Of a stretch of 64,000 bases of DNA, positions 34,479-46,659 are shown piece after piece. The stretch's first letter is position 1, and each line of letters begins with the position of its first letter. The translations under genes were made by a program, and so were the position numbers. Below the pieces are notes generated by a model that ran no database searches, was not told where the DNA came from, and worked only from the letters and a program-made list of their open reading frames with translations. This stretch comes from Mactromeris polynyma (lineage: Eukaryota > Mollusca > Bivalvia > Venerida > Mactridae): the NCBI GenBank assembly GCA_032209605.1, contig JASFXZ010000002.1, forward strand, positions 54,376,431 to 54,440,430, in the 5' to 3' direction.

Positions 34479-34954
34479 TGGCAACTAATAAAGAGGACCA
34501 AATTGACTCAAAAGAAAAGAAAGCTAAACAGTCTGCTATAAAAGATCTAATTGACAATGAAGAATGTGTTTTACGAAAACGTCTACCAAGAAAATTGCCT
34601 AAGAGGGACTGTGATGTTTACGTCACTAATAAAACTGACTTCAGACAACAGATGAAACGTTGTCAAAAGATTCTTGATAATGGAAACGTAGTGTGTATAC
34701 ATGGACTTGGTGTTGCCATTAACAGAGCCATCAACATAGCTTTACAGCTGAAGTCGGCTGGGATGGGTACGGTAGAAGTGGCTGTTCACACATCAACTGT
34801 TGAATTAATTGACGATATTGAACCTTTGTGTGATGATAAAGATGTTGATTCAATGTCGAGGAATAATTCTGCGGTACATATCCGAGTCTATAGACCAGAG
34901 ACTAAGGAAACAATGGAGAAAATTGCTGAAATTGAAAAAAATGCTAAAACTTAG
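34478..34954 (+). CDS. POP7: RNase P/MRP protein subunit POP7 (Rpp20)
   Basis: 158 aa from a single exon; the human protein is about 140 aa. POP7 is an Alba-like protein that pairs with POP6/Rpp25 and binds the P3 arm of RNase P and MRP RNA in the nucleus, for tRNA 5' processing and rRNA processing. Residues 1-32 are a Lys/Asp-rich leader. The Alba fold covers about 45-150: DVYVTNKTDFRQQMKRCQKI, then the conserved VVCIHGLGVAINRAINIALQ, a beta strand (TVEVAVHTSTVELID), an acidic loop, and AVHIRVYRP. The frame is intact. The start ATG is in a good context (A at -3 and G at +4 by position), with a uORF ending on it. The gene sits inside a region flanked by C1q-locus duplicates. Confidence 0.93.
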   Translation: MATNKEDQIDSKEKKAKQSAIKDLIDNEECVLRKRLPRKLPKRDCDVYVTNKTDFRQQMKRCQKILDNGNVVCIHGLGVAINRAINIALQLKSAGMGTVEVAVHTSTVELIDDIEPLCDDKDVDSMSRNNSAVHIRVYRPETKETMEKIAEIEKNAKT

Positions 34955-35349
34955 TAAAATTCGGTCATAACCCATGGTGGGATTGGAACGAATGTTTAGA
35001 TTTCACTGAAGTACAGTTGGCACCAATGAGTAGAATGTGAATGTTTTCATATCGTCAATGAAGAGGAGCTTAAGACAATGAATTGTGAATTCACCAACTT
35101 GAAGGTGCCCTTTCTCGATTTCCATCCAAGTATGAACTACGAGGACATTCTCCATTTTGAGCTATGCAGGTGTTAATCTATGAAAATTTAGAAGAAAAAA
35201 TAATACAACATGGTTGTAACTGTTACTTTCTAATGTCTTCTGGAGAGCTCAATCAAAAGCTTACCCGTCTAGCTCTTATCATACTTATGGTGATTCAAAT
35301 AATAATTATAAACAACTTTACTGTAAGAAAGTGACACAGACATCAATTT
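34955..35349. other. POP7 3' region
   Basis: Likely 3' UTR and flank. No canonical AATAAA was seen close to the stop codon. Confidence 0.4.
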
Positions 35350-35585
35350 ATAAACATTCAGCATCAATGTTTTTTAAATGAGGACATCAGAAACAAAGAC
35401 TTTTATAGTCACTTATAGTATCGTACATATCCAAATAATTCACGCTGATGCTTCTTTAGATGCTTATCTTTTTCTTAAATGATAGAAATGCAATGAATAC
35501 ATGTATGTAATTAACTCTGAACACATCATCAGTTAACTGCAATTGATCCATTTTGTATCTTTATTTATAGACATTTAAAGTAATG
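35350..35585. repeat. Upstream C1q-locus segment, third copy
   Basis: Aligns with 21935-22175 and 25770-25940 (aacattcagcatcaatg, gaacacatcatcag, caattgatccattttg). It keeps the same order relative to the exon 1 remnant at 33.2 kb, but POP7 lies in between. Confidence 0.75.
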
Positions 35586-36960
35586 TTATTCATTTGTTTA
35601 TCTAAACAAACATGAAAAATATATTTACTGTTGTTAAAACATCAATAAACATGGATCATCAAAGAATGAACTCATATTGTAGTGATCCATATTTGTTGAA
35701 GAAAGAAGTTTGTACATCATAAAATTTAAAAAAACTTCCAGTTTTTTATAACAATCGGGCTATTTTACAAGTTTTGTCTGTTAGTATTAAATTTGGTAAA
35801 AATATATATTTTCAATCGGTTATACATTGCAATGGTTCTTATTAGACATGTTTTTTGCCAATGTAACAACACTACTGGATGAAACCAATTCAAACAGTTT
35901 ATGTTCAGATGAGCCAGATACATAAGAACATCTTTAATTAACAAAGCAGTGAAACAAAATAATTAAATATGGCTAAATTATAGCAGGGTTTCACTAGACT
36001 CCAGATTTTAAGTAAGCTTTCTGGAAATATTTTTATTGGTTATTTTTTAACTTAATATGCACATTTTGTCTTTGCTTGTTTCCTTTGCCTTTAAAAATTT
36101 ATTGTAATTTGTATTGTTTCCTGTGATACATGTACAAGTATTGTCTTGCATATTCACTGACACATTGTGTTCTTCTCTTGTGATGTATTGAAAACGAGGT
36201 TCCCAACACCATGAAATTAATTAAATTGAGAATAATTTCAAAATTTAATGAGTTTATTGTTCATACACAATGTATAAATATAAAAGATTGGATTTTAATT
36301 TAATAAACATGATAAAAGATTTCAATTTTGTTTTTGATGGTTTATGTAACATACTTAGCGTACTTTTTATTATTTGATACCAGAGACAATTCGGTACCAA
36401 GCTGAAAAATATTTTCTTTAGAGTAACCTGACCCTTCTTGGCTAATTGATTGAGTGTATACAATTGATTGATTTATACACATGTATGTATTTGTGTATGA
36501 CTTGATGCAGTCATAAAAGATTAAAGGGAAGTTACTGGAATCTTTGAATAAGTTCTGTGTTATGTCTTTTCAACATTGGTCTCCCCTTGTAAAATTATTC
36601 TTGTTATAATGGAAATTACATGATCTGCAGTAGTTATTGTCGGACAGAAAATCAAATTCCTCATGGACTTGCACTTGGTTTTTCAACTTGTATTTAAATA
36701 CAAACAAAATCCATTTTTTAAACATATGGAGGTAAATATTTGGCAATAGAAGATGTATATCCATAACCCACCCATAGCACAAGTTCAATTATTAATTAAA
36801 CGTTCATCTTTTACAAATGCAAAACTAAATGAACATGAAACAAAATATGCAACCAGTTGGCCTAATATTAAAATGTATCTGATTGTATTCTGATTACAGA
36901 TCTTCATGAGAAATATAGAAAAATAAACTTCCTTAATATAGTTTAATTGTAAAATAGTCA
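35586..36960. other. Intergenic, nothing recognised
   Basis: AT-rich; short frames only. Confidence 0.4.
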
Positions 36961-36974
36961 CCTCATTTATTGTT

Positions 36975-37435
36975 CAATTCAATTCAAATATTTATTGTAT
37001 AAATGGCCTCCGGCCCATACACAAAAATATTACAATACACAAAACAATTCATGATCATTTACCCACCTATATACATACAATGTATAGTTATAAACCGACT
37101 TCAATAGGATAAATACACAGTTAACAACATTCAAACATTGAAAAATTCAAACATCTAATACAATGTACAAAAGTCTAGTTCAAAGCAGAGATGAAGCTAC
37201 TTCTATATTTAAAAGCTTTATATACAAACAATGAGACATTCCTAATTAAAATATTATCATTATTACTAGCTAAAAGAATATTAAACTTAGATTGAGTAGG
37301 ATGTTTGGTATATTTTTCTGGAATATATTGTTTTCTGATGTCAGCATATAATGGACAGAACATTAAAAAGTGGAATTCATCTTCTATCATGTCACTGCAA
37401 TACTTGCAAAGGCGCTGATTACGTGGTTAATTTTG
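36975..37435 (-). mobile_element. LINE 3'-end fragment
   Basis: Minus-strand reading RLCKYCSD, then MIEDEFHFLMFCPLYADIRK is the Cys/His C-terminal tail typical of a class of LINEs. It is followed by a 3' UTR (atggcctccggcccatacac read on the plus strand at 37001-37020). Everything upstream is missing, consistent with 5' truncation. Confidence 0.75.
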
Positions 37436-37605
37436 ATGTCTGCCTTTTTCAATCATTAAGCAATGAGAAAATGCTCTAAAATTAAAACACTATGTGTCAC
37501 TTTGTTCTCAAGTCTTGTTCAGTTTATTGCTGTTCAACAAGATCGTGATGAACACAGAATCTTCATACACTTTCGAGACGAGCAATAACTGAAGTTTATC
37601 AATAT

Positions 37606-37773
37606 ATAGTCAATAATAAGACGACCCTTTGGACCTTTGAAAATTGGTCTTAATATCGAGTTTGTCTTAATATTGAGGTTGAATATAGAGCAAAATAGAC
37701 GTGATAATTGTGTTCTTAATTTTGAGGTGGTTTTATTATTGAGGTGGTCCTTTTTAAGTGAGGGTTTACTGTA
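37606..37773 (-). mobile_element. MITE family T1, copy 4
   Basis: Left end tagtcaataataagacgac, right end agggtttactgta, with the family interior. It lies about 115 bp from the start of the 24-bp minisatellite. Confidence 0.7.
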
Positions 37774-37887
37774 ATGTTCCATAATTGTTCAATTTAATAT
37801 TGAGTTTGATAGAACATCAGTGCCATGTGCTGCCTTCCAAACCAACTTCGGGTATACTCTGAAACATATGTTGACTGGGAGTTTCAC

Positions 37888-38367
37888 ATTATGGTCTTCC
37901 TCTGTCCAGACATTATGGTCTTCCTCTGTCCAGACATTATGGTCTTCCTCTGTCCAGACATTATGGTCTTCCTCTGTCCAGACATTATGGTCTTCTCTGT
38001 CCAGACATTATGGTCTTCCTCTGTCCAGACACGATCTTCCTCTGTCCATACATTATGGTCTTCTCTGTCCAGACATTATGGTCTTCCTCTGTCCAGACAT
38101 TATGGTCTTTCTCTGTCCAGACATTATGGTCTTCCTCTGTCCAGACATTATGGTCTTCCTCTGTCAAGACATTATGGTCTTTCTCTGTCCAGACATTATG
38201 GTCTTCCTCTGTCCAGACATTATGGTCTTCCTCTGTCCAGACATTATGGTCTTTCTCTGTCCAGACATTATGGTCTTCCTCTGTCCAGACATTATGGTCT
38301 TCCTCTGTCCAGACATTATGGTCTTCCTCTGTCCAGACATTATGGTCTTCCTCTGTCTAGACATTAA
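37888..38367. repeat. 24-bp tandem repeat (about 20 copies)
   Basis: The unit attatggtcttcctctgtcc plus agac is 24 bp. Several units are 23 bp (one t lost) and one region is irregular (38030-38060), which shifts the open frames. Not coding. Confidence 0.95.
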
Positions 38368-38659
38368 CAATTCAAATACATTATGTGTTAAGGTACATCT
38401 AAATTTTGTAGCAAAGACTGTTGTATATTCTGGAACAACATACCACTAAACATTCGCCAGTCAAATTCTCCAAATTTTCTGCTTTCAAAAGATCATACCT
38501 CACAAGGTTTTACTCTGGTGGAGAGCATTATAATGTTTCATTATTAATAGTACCATGTTTATTGTTATAAATCTAGGTATGATCTCATTATGTTGTTTGC
38601 TCAGATAAAATTTTAATTGTATGTCTATTCCTATCTATATTCAATATTTTTGTTACATA

Positions 38660-38875
38660 ATATAACGGCCATTTTTTTCAGTTTTAGGGGAAGTATGGCG
38701 GGTCCTTTTTATAGAGGAAATTTGCATCATTAATCAACCAAATTTGGGTATTTATAAGGCTAATATTTTAAATAGTTTCACTGAAGGGGAATTTATTTTC
38801 TAAGTAAGGGGAAAATATGTATTTTTTTCTTTTGGGAATGGGGCTCAAACTTGCAAAAAAATGGCTGTATTATAA
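38660..38875. mobile_element. Small TIR element
   Basis: Ends tataacggccattttttt and aaaaaaatggctgtattata are inverted repeats. The AT-rich interior does not code. Confidence 0.55.
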
Positions 38876-39355
38876 ACATGTACATCTCATGGAGGCTCAC
38901 ATGGAAGACTGTGCTTGCCCAAATGTGTTGTCTCTTTAAATAAATTTGTTTTTCTTATTACAAAAATGTATTATAAACTTCGGAGTTCCAAGCGACTGAT
39001 GTAAATTTCTATGTAAATGATATATATTTCCAGATGACAATTATCAAGTCAAGTGACGGATGTAAATTTCAAAGTGTCTGATGTATATTTCTTAGTTCCA
39101 AATAATTTATAGATGTAACTTTCCAGGAAGCTAATGTAACATTCAAACATGTCATCTATAGCATGTGCATATCGTGTACATGTTGGTATCATTGATTACT
39201 TGATCAGCTGTACTTTATAAGGTAGTATGAGAATCAAGTTCAGTATAATTTAATAGATGGTTGTAGACTGATGCCCAGTGCATGTTACTGAATGACATGT
39301 CTCCATTTAGTAAACGCAGAGGCATGAACTCACATAATGAATACATTTCTATGTA
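38876..39355. other. Intergenic, nothing recognised
   Basis: Repeated gatgtaaatttc words at 38997-39120; no gene. Confidence 0.4.
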
Positions 39356-39533
39356 TACAGTAAAACCTTACTTCAAACTTCCTCAATATTAAGACCATCT
39401 CAAAATTAAGAATACAATTTTCAAGTCCATTTTCACTGTTTTGCTCTATTCAACCTCAACATTAAGACCACCTCAAAACTATGACCAGTTACAAGGGTCC
39501 CTATGGTGGTCTTATTAATGAGTATTCACTGTA
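39356..39533 (+). mobile_element. MITE family T1, copy 5
   Basis: TA-flanked, left end tacagtaaaacctta, right end tattcactgta. It lies about 100 bp from the 62-bp minisatellite. Confidence 0.8.
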
Positions 39534-39630
39534 CATGTACCTAGTTGATAGTTCTTGGTGGGAACTATGAGGTAAATAAATGCATTGTATGTTTGTCACG
39601 CTGTCTGAAAATGTACTGTGTACAGACCCT

Positions 39631-41482
39631 GATGCTCTGACCCAGGACCTCTTGTTAACAGACTAACAGTTATAGTAACCACTTTTACATCTGTTGCTCT
39701 GACCCAGGACCTCTTGTTAACAGACTAACAGTTATAGTAATCACTTACACATCTGTTGCTCTGACCCAGGACCTCTTGTTAACGGACTAACAGTTATAGT
39801 AATCACTTACACATCTGTTGCTCTGACCCAGGACCTCTTGTTAACGGACTAACAGTTATAGTAACCACTTACACATCTGTTGCTCTGACCCAGGACCTCT
39901 TGTTAACGGACTAACAGTTATAGTAACCACTTACACATCTGTTGCTCTGACCCAGGACCTCTTGTTAACGGACTAACAGTTATAGTAACCACTTACACAT
40001 CTGTTGCTCTGACCCAGGACCTCTTGTTAACGGACTAACAGTTATAGTAACCACTTACACATCTGTTGCTCTGACCCAGGACCTCTTGTTAACGGACTAA
40101 CAGTTATAGTAACCACTTACACATCTGTTGCTCTGACCCAGGACCTCTTGTTAACAGACTAACAGTTATAGTAACCACTTACACATCTGTTGCTCTGACC
40201 AAGGACCTCTTGTTAACAGACTAACAGTTATAGTAACCACTTACACATCTGTTGCTCTGACCCAGAACCTCTTGTTAACAGACTAACAGTTATAGTAACC
40301 ACTTACACATCTGTTGCTCTGACCCAGGACCTCTTGTTAACGGACTAACAGTTATAGTAACCACTTACACATCTGTTGCTCTGACCCAGGACCTCTTGTT
40401 AACGGACTAACAGTTATAGTAACCACTTACACATCTGTTGCTCTGACCCAGGACCTCTTGTTAACAGACTAACAGTTATAGTAACCACTTACACATCTGT
40501 TGCTCTGACCCAGGACCTCTTGTTAACGGACTAACAGTTATAGTAACCACTTACACATCTGATGCTCTGACCCAGGACCTCTTGTTAACAGACTAACAGT
40601 TATAGTAATCACTTACACATCTGTTGCTCTGACCCAGGACCTCTTGTTAACAGACTGACAGTTATAGTAACCACTTACACCTCTGACCCAGGACCTCTTG
40701 TTAACAGACTAACAGTTATAGTAACCACTTACACATCTGTTGCCCTGACCCAGGACCTCTTGTTTACAGACTAACAGTTATAGTAACCACTTACACATCT
40801 GTTGCTCTGACCCAGGACCTCTTGTTAACAGACTAACAGTTATAGTAACCACTTACACATCTGTTGCTCTGACCCAGGACCTCTTGTTAACGGACTAACA
40901 GTTATAGTAACCACTTACACATCTGTTGCTCTGACCCAGGACCTCTTGTTAACGGACTAACAGTTATAGTAACCACTTACACATCTGTTGCTCTGACCCA
41001 GGACCTCTTGTTAACAGACTAACAGTTATAGTAACCACTTACACATCTGTTGCTCTGACCCAGGACCTCTTGTTAACGGACTAACAGTTATAGTAACCAC
41101 TTACACATCTGATGCTCTTACCCCAGACCTCTTGTTAACAGACTAACAGTTATAGTAATCACTTACACATCTGTTGCTCTGACCCAGGACCTCTTGTTAA
41201 CAGACTGACAGTTATAGTAACCACTTACACCTCTGACCCAGGACCTCTTGTTAACAGACTAACAGTTATAGTAACCACTTACACATCTGTTGCCCTGACC
41301 CAGGACCTCTTGTTTACAGACTAACAGTTATAGTAACCACTTACACATCTGTTGCCCTGACCCAGGACCTCTTGTTAACAGACTAACAGTTATAGTAACC
41401 ACTTACACATCTGTTGCCCTGACCCAGGACCTCTTGTTAACAGGCTAACAGTTATAGTAATCACTTACACATCAGTTGCTCT
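39631..41482. repeat. 62-bp tandem repeat (about 30 copies) with 550-bp higher-order duplication
   Basis: The unit contains gctctgacccaggacctctt and taacagttatagtaaccac. Marker variants (gatgctct at 40561 and 41111; the 8-bp-deleted unit at 40681 and 41231; tgtttacaga at 40761 and 41311) all recur at exactly 550 bp. That equals eight full units plus one 54-bp unit. Confidence 0.95.
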
Positions 41483-42600
41483 GTGAGTATCTGAGTCAGT
41501 CATAGATTGAATGTGTCAATATATACAAATGAAAATTATTGCCAGGTAGTTCAGGATAGTTCCTTCATGATCTACTGGTTCAGAACTGCAAGACTTAATT
41601 GATGTGCTGAATATACTGTGAACATTGAAAATTCACACTGTTTTATCATTGTGTACTTCAATGTAATAAATCAATATAAAATAATGTGATAATTGTTTTT
41701 GTGACAGGTTGTATCACTTTAAACCTTCCAGTGAGATGTGTATGACAGTACCAAAAAACACTACAGCTACTTAATTAATAGTCTGTTTTGAAGGCTGCTG
41801 ACACAAGCACAGTCTCCATGAATTGTTGGGAAGCTGTTTTCAGTCTCAAGGTCACTATGACCATGACCTACTGACCCCCAAAAACAAAAAGGTGATATCT
41901 ACTGCCCACCAGTAATCATCATAAGTACTTTAACCCTTGTATGCCCGAGCATTCACCAGTTACCATTGGACAACACATATTTAACCAATACACCAACCTA
42001 CACAAGGTCTTGTGTTCAAATCCCACCTTGTACAAGGTTGTACCATGATCTTCGCAATGCTTGAAACGGGTAGGAACTGATTGGTAATACAGGAAGCAGC
42101 TATAGAGAGTGAATAATATTGAAATAGTCTGTTTCAAAATCGACACAAAACAAACAAAACTGGTAAAACAATTCACTGGTAATACACATCTTTCAAATGG
42201 TGCACACTAAGCATCTGGACGATCATAAAGTCTGGCTCCTGCCCAACCCCCTCCCCCAATGGGATGAAACATTGATAGATGCATCATGGTTATGAATTAA
42301 AGTAATTCAGAGCAGAGCTTCCATCACACTGCTGAAATAACAAACCAAAGACCATTGATCACTGAAGTTTATTTGTTAGATTACACTTACATGACATAGT
42401 TACTCAAAATTGATATATGTAAGCAAAAACATTGGACAAACCTGGCAACTTAAACAACAACACATTCCAACAATGAGCCATTTCATCATTATATGCTCCA
42501 AATCAACAGAATGATCATAAAACAATCTAATATATTGTATAGCACAGAGTAATATATACGGAACGACTCCCTTCACAAGATGCAAACTTTGTTGAGTGGT
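41483..42600. other. Intergenic; weak SINE-like B box near 42010
   Basis: gtgttcaaatcccacc at 42011-42026 matches a pol III B box, but no convincing A box was found. There is no gene. Confidence 0.35.
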
Positions 42601-42690
42601 TGTCGCCCTAAAAAAGTTAAATTGTTAGTGAATGTTTACTTTGGAAAAAATGATAATGTTATGAAGAGAAGTTGTTGCTTTAAAGATGAC
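42601..42690. repeat. Dispersed repeat shared with 61150-61220
   Basis: The phrases gtgaatgtttact, gataatgtt and gaagagaagttgt match the sequence that leads into the 42-bp minisatellite at 61.2 kb. Here no array follows. Confidence 0.6.
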
Positions 42691-42881
42691 TGCCCAAAAG
42701 AGACAGCAATGTAATAGAAAGCAAAACGTGCACTTTCAATTTGTTACAAAGTGCTTGAACCAAGGTCATCATACCTAGTCACCGATTCCGAGGAGTTTAA
42801 TTTCATTACATACATTATTTCATTAACATAGCTGTTATGATCAGTTTATTATCTTTTTTTCAGTTCATTATCAGAATTTAA

Positions 42882-43072
42882 CAGGGGTTCCATTTGACCC
42901 TTGAGTTGACCCTTTGACCCCTGAAATTACAAAAAGGCCACATTTTGACCCTTAGAATTCTGGCTGAAGTCAATTTTTTTTAAATTATAGGTAATTTGGC
43001 TATAAACTGGTAACATTCGGTCTAAATTTATCAAAATAACTTGTTGAGATTCAGCCCCTGGTTGATCCCCTG
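42882..43072. mobile_element. CAGGGG-ended MITE, copy 1
   Basis: Starts caggggttccattt and ends ttgatcccctg. Interior phrases (gacccttag...attctggct, aattataggtaatttggct) match 57716-57902 in inverse orientation. ATTTA flanks both sides, approximately. Confidence 0.6.
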
Positions 43073-44425
43073 ATTTATAGAAATAATCATAAATAAGACA
43101 AGTACATGTAGAACACTGCATCATCAGTTTTATAAGTGAACTACATGTACTAGGGATATAAATGCCTTAAATGCCTACCAGGCTACTACATGCATGACTC
43201 AACTGGCCTGTTTAATACAATAGATACATACATAAATAGATAACCAACAATCAAGACCCACCCAACACTATCAGTGTATGATTCAGACACCAACATTAGA
43301 TACAAACATTACGGTACTTTAAGACACAATTACACATTTAAATATTCGTTACCGAGTGATTGTTCATATCTGGCATTTCATATTTGTTACTTATGTTGTA
43401 ACAGAAATTTCACTCATGAAAAATGGTCTGTCAGAAAATGTAACAGATAAAATGCAAGGCCGTCCAAATGATAAGGAATGTATTGAATAAGTAATTGAAG
43501 CTATTTTTAATTCTGAAATGTAGCCTTTGTTTTATTCAAGGTCAAAACTTGAAAGAATGTTCATTTAAATCTTAAAACTGAAGTAGCTTCAAGATTCTTC
43601 TTTACATACATAGATTGTAGTAACGGAATCATGAGTTACACTAAAGACTCTTAAGAAAACTTCGTACATGTAGCCAGGGTAGTTTCCTACAGTTTGTGGA
43701 ACAAGGGTGAGAACGATCACAAACAAAATAGATGAAAATCTTCAACATTCAGAGAACACCCCCGACACCCTACATATCTGCTGCAATCTGACCTCCATTA
43801 TATGGGAAAATTGTTTCAAAAATAAGGGAAATCAGCTAAAAGGGAAACATTCTCTCCCCTATTTGTATGTTTCAGAAATGAAACAGGATATATACCATAA
43901 GCAATTTGATTACAAAATCTCTGTGAGTCATATTATCAATATGCATTAAATTTAGTATTGGCCATTGTGAAATCTGCATAGCCAATTGCCTGCCAGGTTT
44001 GTTCCTGATCTGTTCTAAATAAAGTGACACTTTGGAGGGGGGTAAAAGGAATGGCACAGTGCCTGTGAAACTAAACATCATTTGTTCTCCTTGTAGGGGT
44101 TAAATGTTACATATGGATATTTACAATGAGTTGCTGTGGATCCAAATGGTGATTACTTTCTATAAATTAAAACAAGCATAGGAAAAATACACGGAGCTCA
44201 ATTAGGTAGACAGACACAATCCTCCCATAAAGTTTGCAATATGAACAAAATACATGTTCATAATTATTTATGCATTTTATACTCGAGGATTTCGTTCCAA
44301 TATCCAAAACATCAGTATAAACAGAAGAGTCCTACAATTCCAATGCGTAATATTGATACTTGTAGTCAGAACCTATATACAACAAATTGAGCATATGTGT
44401 GCATGGTACATAAACATCAAATAAT
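43073..44425. other. Intergenic, nothing recognised
   Basis: The plus frame 43707-43949 has no recognised domain. Confidence 0.35.
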
Positions 44426-44587
44426 TACAATCGGACCTTGTTTATTTGACAACCTTCTATCCGAACACTCGGTATCCATCTCGATGTATCTTATGCACAT
44501 CAAAATGAAATGGGCTATTTGAAACCATGTATTATTCATAATAAAATGTTGGACCCAATGAATTTGAGTGAGCGAGGTCTGACTGTA
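44426..44587. mobile_element. 162-bp Tigger-like MITE
   Basis: Ends tacaatcggaccttgtt and gagcgaggtctgactgta form imperfect inverted repeats flanked by TA. CAGT-ACCTCG-type ends suggest a pogo/Tigger relative. Confidence 0.6.
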
Positions 44588-44786
44588 GTTTTCAACATTA
44601 ATTGTTGGGTATCATTATGACAATATAATGTACATCTTTTTTGTCTGAATAAAATATATGTCTACAGCGTTCCGTATAAACAGTTTAAGCATTAAAATCT
44701 GGTTGTCACTACTTTGCTATGTCAATGACATTATTTCTATACCAGATTCAATCAATTGTCAAACTGAATACAAGTAAACTATAATG

Positions 44787-45390
44787 TACAGTCGACTCTC
44801 GTTAGGACGAACTCGCTTAAGACAAATTTTCCGTTACGTCGAAGTTTTTCAAAAGTCCCGATTTTATCCTTCTTTGTCTATATGAATTTCTGTCGGTTAA
44901 GACGAATTTTTGTCTCGAAGTTTTTCGTTACGTCGAAGTTTTTTCGAAGTCCCGCTTAACAAGTTTGCACCTTAAATCTATTGTTTAACACGAAGTCGGA
45001 TCGTATCCTGCTGGCGACGAATGTTTTCACACGTCACTGAGATGATTTACCTGTATTTTCGCACATTTAATTATCGATTGTTTGCATAATTGAAGGATTT
45101 GTACATGTCGAATTGTTGAACACTGCGATCAAACCGATAGTTTGTAAAACATGCCAAAATTAGTGATTTAATTAAGCGTGTACTTTAATTAAAACACGTA
45201 ATCTTTAACATTTGTTTTATGCAAATGGCGATTAAACACAAAGCAGTCGTCACGAACTAGACTTTCTCACGTAACACCACCAAAATGGCCTCCCGACGTT
45301 TACGTCGAATTTTCGTTAAGACGAATTTTCGTTAAGACGAACTATTTCCGACGGTCCCGAAAAATTCGTCTTAACGAGAGTCGACTGTAT
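44787..45390. mobile_element. 604-bp Tigger-like element
   Basis: Ends tacagtcgactctcgtta and taacgagagtcgactgta are near-perfect inverted repeats with TA duplications. Subterminal copies of gttaagacgaatttt occur at both sides. There is no transposase frame, so it is non-autonomous. Confidence 0.85.
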
Positions 45391-46600
45391 TGGTATATGC
45401 TGTCTGCACATAATATGCCATTATCATTGTTATCAGATGAATCTAAGCATTCATGCATCACAAAAAAGGTTATCTCATTGCATCAAATTTCATAACAAAT
45501 TAACAAAATATGTTGTCTCATACTTATTTTCGCCAAAAAGCGGACAACATGACAGGTATAGTGTATCAACAGGTGTCATTAACCGCACCACAAACAAGTG
45601 TCATTTAATTAGTACAAAAGACACTCAACAACCTTATCATTTCACGATCAGTCTGTTTATCATTAATTGCATTTTTTTTCACTCTAAAATCTGACTAACA
45701 CCAAGATCGTTTAAGATAAACAAAGAAAAATGGAAGCACCATGATATTGAACGAGTGCTCTCAAATTCTTAGAGATCATTTTTGTCTTTCCATATTTGAA
45801 AGAATGTAATTTTGGCAAATAATATACACAAGCATGCATTCGTATGGCACATTAGTTTAAACCTAAAGATGTCTAATACATGTACATGTATACCAATAAT
45901 GTGCACTCAAATAATCACATGGGCAGTAAGTATTAGGTTGAACAAAATAAGTCTTCTGCTTACAAATAAAACTGACTTGGTTTCGCATTCAAGTCCGAAT
46001 ATACTCTACTTATATTATTTTCTGCATAATAAAATGCAAAAACAAACATAACATACATTATAACAAGTACAGGACACTCAATTCAAGAAGTGGTTGACAT
46101 CATTGGGTACATATTTGGAACATCTTGACATTAACATTCTCACCACTTGTGTTAAGATAATTACTTCCTTGTCTTGCTTGGTCAAAGGAGGGCAACAATT
46201 ACAATAGCAAAAGACAAATTTACAACATATTGGTAGAGAAATCGCTTGATCTATAAAACCAATCTATTCAGAATAGTATAAGACAATCTTGACAGACTTT
46301 GTGTCGACTTCTTACATATTACTTACTAAATAATTAATTGATATTCACAAATCAAATAGATAATGAAGTCAAAAAGCAATCTAACCAAAACATTCTATGA
46401 ACTTAATTATTCTCTACAATTATAATAAGAAAATTCTGAACTCTTTGTTCTTACTTTTTAAGACACAAGTGGTGATAGTGTTAATGTCACAAGGTAGAAG
46501 ACGAACACGCAGTTACATCAGCATTGTCAATTGTATGTTAGGGAAATCAATAACTTACTGTATAAAGAATATTGGTAATTAATCTAAGTATGTTGACAGT
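45391..46600. other. Intergenic, nothing recognised
   Basis: AT-rich; short frames only. Confidence 0.35.
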
Positions 46601-46659
46601 GTCATACATTCACAGCAAGATGTGTCATTGGTATCTGATGACTGCGACCTCCCCCGAAG

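Noticed and set aside
37820..38449. Repeat proteins over the 24-bp array
   Set aside because: Units of 23 bp shift the frame; composition is that of a minisatellite.
39631..41482. CRISPR array (regular repeats)
   Set aside because: Units are contiguous tandem copies without unique spacers, in a eukaryotic context.
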